From DATARH01 sp963778385 (GTDB taxonomy: Bacteria; Pseudomonadota; Alphaproteobacteria; ATCC43930; CGMCC-115725): DNA of 64,000 nucleotides. Positions within the stretch are counted from its first letter, which is position 1. Each line of letters starts with the position of its first letter. A program made the position numbers and the translations under genes. This document shows, one piece after another, positions 34,943-42,751 of this stretch. The DNA lies in contig CAVZUA010000006.1 in NCBI GenBank assembly GCA_963778385.1, forward strand, positions 62,001 to 126,000. Direction: 5' to 3'. The notes beneath the pieces are model-generated. The model saw only the letters and a program-made list of their open reading frames with translations. It was not told the DNA's origin and did no database searches.

Positions 34943-36193
34943 ATGAGTCGTATCGCCGCGTTTCTGCTTGTCGTGCTCGGTGCCGCGTCGGCCTGGGCGC
35001 AGACCCCGTCCGGTCCGCCGATCACGATCGGCTTTTCGATGGCGCTGACCGGCTCGCTCGCGGTCAACGGCAAGTCCGGGCTGCTGGCGATGCAGATCTG
35101 GGCGGAGAACCAGAACGCCAAGGGCGGCCTGCTCGGCCGGCCGGTGAAGCTGATCTTCTACGACGACCAGACCAACCCGTCGCTGGTGCCGGGCATCTAT
35201 ACGAAGCTGCTCGATGTCGACAAGGTCGACCTGGTCATCTCCGGCTACGGCACCAATGTCGCTGCGCCGGCGATGCCGGTGGTCACCGCCCACAACATGA
35301 ATTTCATCAGCCTCTTCGCGCTCGATATCAACGAGGAGTTTCACTACAACCGCTATTTCTCGATGCTGCCGGTCGGCCCCGACCCGCGCCCGGCGATCTC
35401 CGAGGGTTTCTTCGACATCATCAAGGCCAACAAGGAGAAGCTTGGGCTGAAGACGATCGCGCTGGCGGTCGGCGACGGCGAAGCGACGCGCAACACCGCC
35501 GACGGCGCGCGCACCAATCTCAAGAAGGCCGGGCTCGAGGTTGTCTACGACAAGACCTACCCGCTGACGACGACCGATTTCAGCCCGGTGATCCGCGCGA
35601 TGCAGGCGACCAGCGCCGACATCATGTATGTGTCGTCCTATCCGGCGGACAGCGTCGGCATCATCCGCAGCGTCCATGAGCTGGGGCTCAAGACCAAGGT
35701 TTTCGGCGGCAACCTGACCGGCCCGCAATCGACCTCGCTCAAGACATCGCTGGGGCCGATGCTCAACGGCATCATCACCTTCGACTGGTGGCTGCCGGCC
35801 CCGACGCTGCAATTCCCCGGTGTCATGGACTTCCTCAAGCAGTACCAGGCGCGCGCCGGCGCCGAAGGCGTCGACCCGCTCGGCTATTACCTCGCGCCCT
35901 GGGCCTATGCCGACCTCCAGGTGCTCGGGCAAGCGGTTGAGGAAACCAAGGGCCTCGATCAGGACAAGCTTGCCGAATACATCCACACCCACAGCTTCAA
36001 GACCGTGGTCGGTGACGTGTCGTTTGGCGAGAAGGGCGAGTGGTCGAAGGCGCGGATCATGACGGTGCAGTTCCAGAACATCGCCGGCACCGAGCTCGAC
36101 AATTTCCGCGACGGCAAGGGCGAGACCGTGCTGTGGCCCAACGAGTACAAGAACGGCGACGCGATCCTGCCCTATTCCGACGTCAAGCACTGA
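34943..36193 (+). CDS. Orphan ABC binding protein of branched-chain amino acid type (LivJ-like)
   Basis: A 416-residue periplasmic protein with a Sec signal peptide (SRIAAFLLVVLGAASAWAQ). The type I periplasmic-binding fold is visible: PPITIGFSMALTGSLAVNGK, GGLLGRPVKLIFYDDQTNPS, DFSPVIRAMQATSADIMYVS. LivJ-like proteins bind amino acids, amides, urea or aromatic acids. No LivHMFG genes are nearby, so it either supplies a remote transporter or works with the preceding MFS gene or a sensor. A CAGGAGAA RBS precedes ATG 34943. It is followed by palindromic repeat copy 6. Confidence 0.88.
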   Translation: MSRIAAFLLVVLGAASAWAQTPSGPPITIGFSMALTGSLAVNGKSGLLAMQIWAENQNAKGGLLGRPVKLIFYDDQTNPSLVPGIYTKLLDVDKVDLVISGYGTNVAAPAMPVVTAHNMNFISLFALDINEEFHYNRYFSMLPVGPDPRPAISEGFFDIIKANKEKLGLKTIALAVGDGEATRNTADGARTNLKKAGLEVVYDKTYPLTTTDFSPVIRAMQATSADIMYVSSYPADSVGIIRSVHELGLKTKVFGGNLTGPQSTSLKTSLGPMLNGIITFDWWLPAPTLQFPGVMDFLKQYQARAGAEGVDPLGYYLAPWAYADLQVLGQAVEETKGLDQDKLAEYIHTHSFKTVVGDVSFGEKGEWSKARIMTVQFQNIAGTELDNFRDGKGETVLWPNEYKNGDAILPYSDVKH

Positions 36194-36203
36194 TCGCTCA
36201 AGT

Positions 36204-36302
36204 CGTCATGGCCGGGCTTGACCCTGCTATCCAATCGGCGACTGCAATCATTCGTGATGCTGAAGGGTCGACTGGATGCCCGGATCAAGTCCGGGCATGA
36301 CG
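36204..36302. repeat. Intergenic palindromic repeat, copy 5 of the CGTCATGGCCGGG core, partly decayed
   Basis: The ends CGTCATGGCCGGG (36204-36216) and CCCGGGCATGACG-like right arm (through 36302) are kept. The left hairpin has decayed (GACCCTGCTATCCA instead of GACCCGGCCATCCA). It fills the convergent gap between the binding protein and the MFS gene. Confidence 0.8.
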
Positions 36303-36319
36303 CTCGGGGACGGAAGAAC

Positions 36320-37570
36320 TCAAGGGACCGCCGGCTCCACTGTCAGCACCGGCGACGCCGGCCGGTGGACGGGATAGGCGTAAGGGCCGAGCCGGTTGAT
36401 GAGGATCACCGCGACCGCCAAGGCGCCGCCGGCCCCCATCAGCGCGACATTGTAAGACCCGGCAAGGTCGAACAGATAGCCGCCGAGAAAGCGTCCGACT
36501 GCGCCGCCGAGCGAGAACGCCATGAAAAACAGCCCGTACAGCGCGCCGAACGCCTTGAGCCCGAGATAGCGCGAAATCATGAAGGCGATGAGGTCGACCT
36601 CGGTGCCCAGCCCGAGGCCGATCATCGCCACGCCGAGGCCGGGCAGCAGCCCGTAGCCGCTGGTCAGCAGCGCAAAGCCGCCGATCGGCCCCAGCCAGAA
36701 GATCGAGGCGATATAGGGCGCGAAGATCCGGTCGATCAAATAGCCGCTGAGCAGCCGCCCGGTTAGCGTCGAGAGGCCGAACAGCCCGAACGTCGCCGTC
36801 GCCGCCGCGGGGGTCATGCCGCGATCGGTCAACAGCGGCACGACATGCGCCGATGAGCCGAGCAGCGCCATCGCCACGAAGAAGAATGTCGCCGCGAGCA
36901 GCCAGAACGACGGGGTCGCCACCGCTTCGCGCGGGGTGAGGCCGGGGAGCGTTGCGGCATGCGCGTCGTGCCGCTCGCCCTCGCCGGGCCGCGGCTCGCG
37001 CACAAACAGCGCTACCGCCGGGAAGGCGATCACCAGCACCATGCCGCCGAGCACCATGTAGGCGCCGCGCCAGCCGAGCTGCCCGATCAGGTAATTCGCC
37101 AGCTGCGGCACGATGATCCCGCCCAATCCGACGCCGGCCAGCGCGGCGCCGAGCGCCAGGCCGCGCCGCCGATCGAACCAGGCGGAGATTGCCTTGGTGT
37201 AGCCGAGCGGCGTCTGGATCGCGCCGGCGATGCTGGTCAGCGTGAACAGGATCGCGAAGATCGCCAACGAGTGCGGCGTCGCCCCCATCAGGCAGAGGAA
37301 CCCGGCAAAGGCGACGATTCCCGGCAACGCCACCTTGCGGATCGTCCAGCGATCCATCATCCGGCCGTAGATCGGTACCGAGAATGCTGCGAGGAACTCG
37401 CCGATGGCCAGCGCGAACGAGGCGGTGCCGCGCTGCCAGCCCATATCCGCCATGATCGGCTTGAGGAAGACGCCAAAGGTGAAGGCGAGCACCGGCCCGT
37501 TGCACACAATGAGCCCGGTGACGCCGCCGAACACCACCCACCACGGGTTGCGAAATACGATCCGCATCAC
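36320..37570 (-). CDS. MFS permease, monocarboxylate/OFA-like
   Basis: A 416-residue protein with 12 membrane segments. Features are WVVFGGVTGLIVCNGPVLAF, TFGVFLKPIMADMGWQRGTA, SVPIYGRMMDRWTIRKVALP, FDRRRGLALGAALAGVGLGG, and TGRLLSGYLIDRIFAPYIAS in the second half. The WFDRRRGLA motif after TM5 is typical of MCT/OFA-like carboxylate transporters. It lies 90 bp downstream of the start-proximal SDR? No: the SDR gene (37661-38416) is upstream in the same direction, so the two may form an operon for uptake and oxidation of one substrate. Confidence 0.86.
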   Translation of the reverse strand: MMRIVFRNPWWVVFGGVTGLIVCNGPVLAFTFGVFLKPIMADMGWQRGTASFALAIGEFLAAFSVPIYGRMMDRWTIRKVALPGIVAFAGFLCLMGATPHSLAIFAILFTLTSIAGAIQTPLGYTKAISAWFDRRRGLALGAALAGVGLGGIIVPQLANYLIGQLGWRGAYMVLGGMVLVIAFPAVALFVREPRPGEGERHDAHAATLPGLTPREAVATPSFWLLAATFFFVAMALLGSSAHVVPLLTDRGMTPAAATATFGLFGLSTLTGRLLSGYLIDRIFAPYIASIFWLGPIGGFALLTSGYGLLPGLGVAMIGLGLGTEVDLIAFMISRYLGLKAFGALYGLFFMAFSLGGAVGRFLGGYLFDLAGSYNVALMGAGGALAVAVILINRLGPYAYPVHRPASPVLTVEPAVP

Positions 37571-37660
37571 TGTCGGCCTCCCCTCGGCGCGCTCTTCCGG
37601 TGCTTGTTGCGAGGGAGCTTAACGCCCTCGGCGGAGCGCCGCCACCGCGTTTGGCCGTGT

Positions 37661-38416
37661 TTACGGGCCGGCCGAACCCGCGTTGATCGAAAAGCACTGC
37701 TTGGTGATCATCCGGCTGTCGTCGGCGGCGAGGAACAGCGCCAGATTGGCGATGTCGTCCGGCGCGATCATGTCGGGCAGGCATTGCTGGGCGCGCGCCG
37801 CTTCGATCGCCGCCTCGTCCGGGAACCATAGCGCGCGCTGCCGCTCGGTGAGCACGGTGCCGGGTGCGATCGCGTTGACCCGAATGCGATCGGGTCCCAC
37901 CGCGCGGGCGAGGACGCTGGTAAAGCCGACGATGGCTGCCTTCATCGAAGCGTAGGCCTCGAGCAGCGGGATGCCGCGCATCCACGACACCGACGAGAGG
38001 TTGATGATCGAGCCGAAGCCGAGTTCCTTCATCTGCGGCACGATCGCCTGCGCGGCGAACAACACATGGCGGAAATTGACCGCGACGGTGCGGTCGAACT
38101 CGGCCGGGGTGATCGTCGCAAAATCATAGCGCTGGTCGTTGGCGGCGTTGTTGACCAACACCGCCGCCGGATCCAGCGCCGCACGCACCTCGTCGAGCGC
38201 CTGGCGCAGCGCATCGATATCCGTCACGTCGCAGCGCACGAACATCTGCGCCAGTTCCTCGGCGAGGGCGCGGCCAATCTCCTCCTGGAGATCGAGGAAG
38301 GCGACCCGGGCCTCGTTCTCGGCAAAGGCGCGCACAAAGGAAGCGCCGATGCCGCTGGCACCACCGGTAATGATCACCGTACGACCTTTGAGGCTGGGGT
38401 AGCGGGTGAAGGTCAT
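37661..38416 (-). CDS. Short-chain dehydrogenase/reductase
   Basis: A 251-residue NAD(P)-dependent oxidoreductase. It has TVIITGGASGIGASFVRAF (TGxxxGxG), LVNNAANDQRYDFA (NNA), NLSSVSW (catalytic Ser), YASMK (Tyr and Lys) and VNAIAPGTVLTERQ. The start ATG 38416 is set by a GGAGG RBS; the open frame extends upstream into repeat sequence and should not be included. The LDLQEE acidic residue after strand 2 favours NAD(H). It is upstream of and co-oriented with an MFS carboxylate-type permease. The substrate is unknown. Confidence 0.9.
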   Translation of the reverse strand: MTFTRYPSLKGRTVIITGGASGIGASFVRAFAENEARVAFLDLQEEIGRALAEELAQMFVRCDVTDIDALRQALDEVRAALDPAAVLVNNAANDQRYDFATITPAEFDRTVAVNFRHVLFAAQAIVPQMKELGFGSIINLSSVSWMRGIPLLEAYASMKAAIVGFTSVLARAVGPDRIRVNAIAPGTVLTERQRALWFPDEAAIEAARAQQCLPDMIAPDDIANLALFLAADDSRMITKQCFSINAGSAGP

Positions 38417-38442
38417 CGGGCCTCCGCTGAATATTGGTCGTT

Positions 38443-38773
38443 GCGTCCTTCGAGACAGCGCTTCGCGCTTCCTCAGGATGAGGATGTTCTTTATGCCATT
38501 CACCTACCAACGTCATCCTGAGAGCCTGACCCAAAATGTGCTTCGGGCATACCGCGGGTGCCGTCTTCTGGCGTCATTCCGGGGCATCGCGCAGCGATGA
38601 ACCCGGAACCCATGCACACGGACCTCGAAAAGAGTGTTCCGAGGCTCGGGAGAGCTTGGACAAGACCGTGTTCATGGGTTCCGGGTTCGGCCCGGCAGGC
38701 CGCCCCGGAATGACGAAGATAGTTTCGAGTTCGAACTCTGAGGAGCGGGCGCAGCCGGCGTCTCGAAGGACGC
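38443..38773. repeat. Composite nested inverted repeat (three repeat families)
   Basis: The outermost arms GCGTCCTTCGAGAC (38443-38456) and GTCTCGAAGGACGC (38760-38773) are perfect. Inside lie CGTCATTCCGGGG (38572-38584) with CCCCGGAATGACG (38703-38715), and within those AACCCGGAACCCATG (38600-38614) with CATGGGTTCCGGGTT (38673-38687). The outer pair also carries CTCAGGATGAGG-type and CTGAGGAGC-type segments. It occupies nearly all of the 421-bp divergent gap 38417-38837; no gene is seen in it. Confidence 0.87.
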
Positions 38774-38837
38774 ACTATGCTTGCCGTGGTGCCCCGCGCC
38801 CGGCAGGATGCGGCCAACACATCTCGGAGAGCATTCG

Positions 38838-40382
38838 ATGAATGGCGCGGAAAGCCTGGTACGCACGCTGGTCGGCGGCGGGGTCAATGTCTGCTTTGCG
38901 AACCCCGGCACGTCGGAGATGCATTTCGTCGCGGCGCTCGATCGCGTCGACGGCATGCGCTGCGTGCTCGGCCTGTTCGAGGGCGTCGTCACGGGCGCGG
39001 CCGACGGCTATTACCGGATGACCGACAACCCGGCCGCGACTTTGCTGCATCTCGGGCCCGGCTACGCCAATGCCGCGGCGAATATCCACAATGCCAACAA
39101 GGCGGCGTCCGGCATGGTCAACATCGTCGGCGACCATGCGACCTATCACCGGCAATACGATGCGCCGTTGACCTCGGATATCGAGACGCTGGTTACCCCC
39201 AATTCGCATTGGGTGAAGACCTCGCCCAATGCGATGTCGATCGCCGCCGACGGCGCCGCCGCGATCGCCGCCGCGCGAACCCCGCCAGGGCAGATCGCGA
39301 CGCTGATCCTGCCGGCCGATACCGCCTGGAACGACGGCGCCGGTCCGGTCGCGGTGCCGGCCGCGCCAAAGCGCGAGCCCGCCGCCGCCGCCGCGATCGA
39401 GGAATGCGCCAGGGTGCTGCGCTCGGGCAAGCCGACGATGCTGCTGGTGACCGGCCGCGCGCTGCGCGAGGACGGGCTGGCGCTTGCCGGACAGATCTGC
39501 GCCAAGACCGGCGCGCGGCTGATGGCGCAAGGCTCCAACGCCCGCACCCAGCGCGGCCGCGGCAGGGTATGGCTGGAGCGCGTGCCGTATGTGGTCGACC
39601 AGGCCCTCGGCGTGCTGGACGGGCTCAAGCACATCATCCTGATCGGCGCGAAGATGCCGGTCGCGTTTTTTGCCTATCCCAACAAGCCGAGTCTGCTGTC
39701 GCCGCCGGACTGCCAGGGCCATGTACTGTGCAAGCTCGACGAGGAGCCGATCGGCGCGCTGGAAGCGCTGGCCGAAGCGGTCGGCGCCAAGGGCACGCCC
39801 GCGCCCGTCGTCAATGACGCGAAGCCGGAGCTCGCGACCGGCAAGATCGAGCCGATGGCGCTCGGCCATTCCCTGGGCGCGCTGCTGCCGGAAAACGCCA
39901 TCGTCGTCGACGAGGCAGTGACCACCGGCCGCGGCTTCTTCGCTCCGACCAAGTCGGCCAACCCGCATGACTGGCTGTCGAACATGGGCGGATCGATCGG
40001 GCTGGGGCTGCCGTTGGCGACCGGCGCCGCGCTCGCCTGTCCCGACCGCAAGGTGGTCTGCCTCGAAGGCGACGGCAGCGGCATGTACACGCTGCAGGCG
40101 CTGTGGACGCAGGCGCGCGAGGGGCTCGACGTGACGACGCTGGTGTTCTCGAACCGGACCTATCAGATCCTGAAGGGCGAGCTAGCCAATGTCGGTGCCG
40201 GCAATCCCGGCCGCAAGGCGCTCGATATGCTCGATATCGGCAACCCGAACCTCGACTGGGTCGGCCTCGCCAAGGCGATGGGCGTGCCCGGTGCCAAGGT
40301 TACGACCATGGAAGAATTCAACCGGCGCTGCGCCGAGGGGCTGGCGTCGCCGGGGCCGTACCTCGTCGAGGTCGAGTTCTAG
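38838..40382 (+). CDS. Thiamine-diphosphate-dependent enzyme, acetolactate synthase large-subunit-like
   Basis: A 514-residue three-domain ThDP enzyme: N-terminal PYR domain with NPGTSEMHF and catalytic Glu in GLFEGVVTGAADGYYRM, a central domain (about 185-330), and a C-terminal PP domain with GDGSGMYTLQALW leading to SNRTYQIL (the GDG...N cofactor motif). It is shorter than anabolic AHAS and has no ilvN beside it, so it is probably a catabolic decarboxylase or ligase (benzoylformate decarboxylase, oxalyl-CoA- or acetolactate-like). The start ATG 38838 has GGAGA upstream; upstream in-frame ATGs are less convincing. It is divergent from the SDR gene. Confidence 0.87.
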   Translation: MNGAESLVRTLVGGGVNVCFANPGTSEMHFVAALDRVDGMRCVLGLFEGVVTGAADGYYRMTDNPAATLLHLGPGYANAAANIHNANKAASGMVNIVGDHATYHRQYDAPLTSDIETLVTPNSHWVKTSPNAMSIAADGAAAIAAARTPPGQIATLILPADTAWNDGAGPVAVPAAPKREPAAAAAIEECARVLRSGKPTMLLVTGRALREDGLALAGQICAKTGARLMAQGSNARTQRGRGRVWLERVPYVVDQALGVLDGLKHIILIGAKMPVAFFAYPNKPSLLSPPDCQGHVLCKLDEEPIGALEALAEAVGAKGTPAPVVNDAKPELATGKIEPMALGHSLGALLPENAIVVDEAVTTGRGFFAPTKSANPHDWLSNMGGSIGLGLPLATGAALACPDRKVVCLEGDGSGMYTLQALWTQAREGLDVTTLVFSNRTYQILKGELANVGAGNPGRKALDMLDIGNPNLDWVGLAKAMGVPGAKVTTMEEFNRRCAEGLASPGPYLVEVEF

Positions 40383-40483
40383 AACCCGTTGGGAAATTCA
40401 CGCACCACACTGCGCTTCCGGGCTGTTGGAGCGTTAGCCACATGGCGCGGGCAAGCTCCCGCGCTGCAGGGGACGGCGTGATC

Positions 40484-42745
40484 ATGGATGACGGATTGCA
40501 AGTCAAGGACGCGGTAAAGCGCCCGCGCGCGTCGCGGCGTCAGCCGCAAAAGCCGGCGATCGATGCGCAGGTCGCGGCGATCGTTGCCGCCCGGCACAGC
40601 GATCCGTTCGCCTTTCTCGGCATGCACGAGGCGGCGGGCGCCCTGGTCGTACGCGCGATGCTGCCCGGCGCCAGCGCGGTGTCGATCGTCGACGCCGCGA
40701 GCGGGAAGGTCGTTGGCGAAGCGGCACAAGTGCATCCCGACGGCTTTTTTGCCGCCGAGCTCGCCGGCCGCGCGGAGCCGTTTCCTTATCGGCTGCGCGT
40801 CCGCTGGAGCGACGAGACTCACGAGTTCGACGACGCCTACCGTTTTCCGCAAGTGCTCGGCAACCTCGACCTGCATCTGCTGATCGAGGGGCGGCACCTC
40901 GACAGCTACCGCAAGCTCGGCGCGCATGTGACGACCATGGAGGGCGTCGACGGCGTGGCCTTCGCGGTCTGGGCGCCAAACGCGCAGCGAGTCAGCGTCG
41001 TCGGCGGGTTCGATGCGTGGGACGGCCGCCGTCTGCCGATGCGCAAGCGGCATGCTGGCGGGTTTTGGGATATTTTCGTGCCGGGGATCGGGCCGGGCGA
41101 GGTCTACAAATACGAGATTGTCGGGCCCGACGGCGTCGTGCTGCCGCTCAAGGCCGACCCCTATGCCGGCCAGGCCGAGCATCCGCCGCACACCGCGTCG
41201 GTCGTGACGTCCTCGGCCACTTTTCCCTGGCAGGACGGCGAGTGGCTGGCGCACCGCGGTGCCGCGAACGACCGCACCGCGCCGATCTCGATCTACGAGG
41301 TGCATCTCGGCTCCTGGCGCCGCAATCTGGCGGAGGGCGGGCGCTATCTGACCTATCGCGAGCTGGCCGAGCAGCTGGTCCCTTACGTCGCCGATCTCGG
41401 CTTTACGCATATCGAGATCATGCCCGTGATGGAGTATCCGTTCGACGGCTCCTGGGGCTATCAGCCGGTCTCGCTGTTCGCGCCGACCTCGCGTTACGGC
41501 ACGCCCGACGATTTTCGCTTCTTTGTCGACGCGTGCCACCGGGCCGGGATCGGCGTCTGGCTCGACTGGGTGCCGGGGCATTTCCCGAACGACGCGCATG
41601 GCCTTGCGCGCTTTGACGGCACCGCGATCTACGAGCACGCCGACCCGCGCCAGGGGATGCACCGCGACTGGGGTACGCTGATCTACAATTACGGCCGGCA
41701 CGAGGTCGCCAATTTCCTGCTGGCCAGCGCGCTGTGCTGGATACGCGACTTCCATATCGATGGGCTGCGCGTCGATGCCGTCGCGTCGATGCTCTACCTC
41801 GATTACAGCCGCCAGCCGGGCGACTGGATTCCCAATATGTATGGCGGGCGCGAGAATCTCGACGCGATCGCGTTCTTCCGGCGGATGAACGAGGTGGTGT
41901 TCGGCGAGGGGACCGGCGCAACGACGGTCGCCGAGGAATCGACCGCCTGGCCGATGGTTTCGCGGCCGGTCTATGTCGGCGGGCTGGGCTTTGGCTTCAA
42001 GTGGAACATGGGCTGGATGCACGACACGCTCGGCTACATATCGCGCGATCCGATCCATCGCAAACATCACCACAACGACCTGACCTTCGGGCTGCTTTAC
42101 GCATTCCACGAAAACTTCATCCTGCCGCTGAGCCATGACGAGGTTGTCTACGGCAAGCGCTCGCTGATCGGTAAAATGCCGGGCGATCAGTGGCAGCGTT
42201 TCGCCAATCTGCGCGCCTATTTCGCCTTCATGTGGACGCATCCCGGCAAGAAACTGGTGTTCATGGGCGGCGAGTTCGGGCAGGAGCGCGAGTGGAACCA
42301 CGATATCGGTCTCGACTGGCAGTTGTTCGACGATCCGTTGCATGCCGGGGTGCATCGGCTGGTACGCGACCTTAACCATCTCTACCGGGCGACGCCGGCG
42401 CTCTATCAGCGCGACAGCGAGGGCGACGGGTTCTCCTGGATCGACGCCAATAACGGCGGCGAAAGCGTCGTCTCCTATCTGCGCCGCGGCGCGGACGACC
42501 CAGGGGCGATCGCGGTGATCGTCGGCAACTTCACCCCGGTACCGCGGCACAGCTACCGCATCGGCGTGCCGTATCCCGGCTATTACCGCGAACGCATCAA
42601 CACCGACGCCGGGAATTACGGCGGCAGCGGAGTTGGCAACGCCGGCGGCATCGAAGCGGAGCCGTACCCGATGCACGGCCACGCGCATTCCCTAAGCCTC
42701 AACTTGCCGCCGCTGGCAGTGTTGATCTTTACCATCGAGCGGTAG
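40484..42745 (+). CDS. glgB: 1,4-alpha-glucan branching enzyme
   Basis: A GH13 enzyme of about 753 residues adding alpha-1,6 branches to glycogen. An N-terminal CBM48-type region (HSDPFAFLGMHEA) and a second CBM48 (DGVAFAVWAPNAQRVSVVGG) precede the barrel. Barrel motifs are EVHLGSWRR, VMEYPFDGSWGYQP, IDGLRVDAVASML (nucleophile Asp), VAEESTAWP (acid Glu) and LPLSHDEVVYGKRSL (Asp). The start is uncertain: ATG 40484 and GTG 40478 share one AGGGGA; the open frame continues to 40103 inside the previous gene. It leads a tight operon with glgX and malQ. Confidence 0.95.
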   Translation: MDDGLQVKDAVKRPRASRRQPQKPAIDAQVAAIVAARHSDPFAFLGMHEAAGALVVRAMLPGASAVSIVDAASGKVVGEAAQVHPDGFFAAELAGRAEPFPYRLRVRWSDETHEFDDAYRFPQVLGNLDLHLLIEGRHLDSYRKLGAHVTTMEGVDGVAFAVWAPNAQRVSVVGGFDAWDGRRLPMRKRHAGGFWDIFVPGIGPGEVYKYEIVGPDGVVLPLKADPYAGQAEHPPHTASVVTSSATFPWQDGEWLAHRGAANDRTAPISIYEVHLGSWRRNLAEGGRYLTYRELAEQLVPYVADLGFTHIEIMPVMEYPFDGSWGYQPVSLFAPTSRYGTPDDFRFFVDACHRAGIGVWLDWVPGHFPNDAHGLARFDGTAIYEHADPRQGMHRDWGTLIYNYGRHEVANFLLASALCWIRDFHIDGLRVDAVASMLYLDYSRQPGDWIPNMYGGRENLDAIAFFRRMNEVVFGEGTGATTVAEESTAWPMVSRPVYVGGLGFGFKWNMGWMHDTLGYISRDPIHRKHHHNDLTFGLLYAFHENFILPLSHDEVVYGKRSLIGKMPGDQWQRFANLRAYFAFMWTHPGKKLVFMGGEFGQEREWNHDIGLDWQLFDDPLHAGVHRLVRDLNHLYRATPALYQRDSEGDGFSWIDANNGGESVVSYLRRGADDPGAIAVIVGNFTPVPRHSYRIGVPYPGYYRERINTDAGNYGGSGVGNAGGIEAEPYPMHGHAHSLSLNLPPLAVLIFTIER

Positions 42746-42751
42746 ACGCGG

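Noticed and set aside
38781..38837. 19-residue N-terminal extension of the ThDP enzyme
   Set aside because: It lies partly just after the repeat, and ATG 38838 has a better RBS and matches family N-termini.
40379..42688. Minus-strand open frame of 769 codons
   Set aside because: Mirror frame of glgB; composition is that of a shadow ORF.
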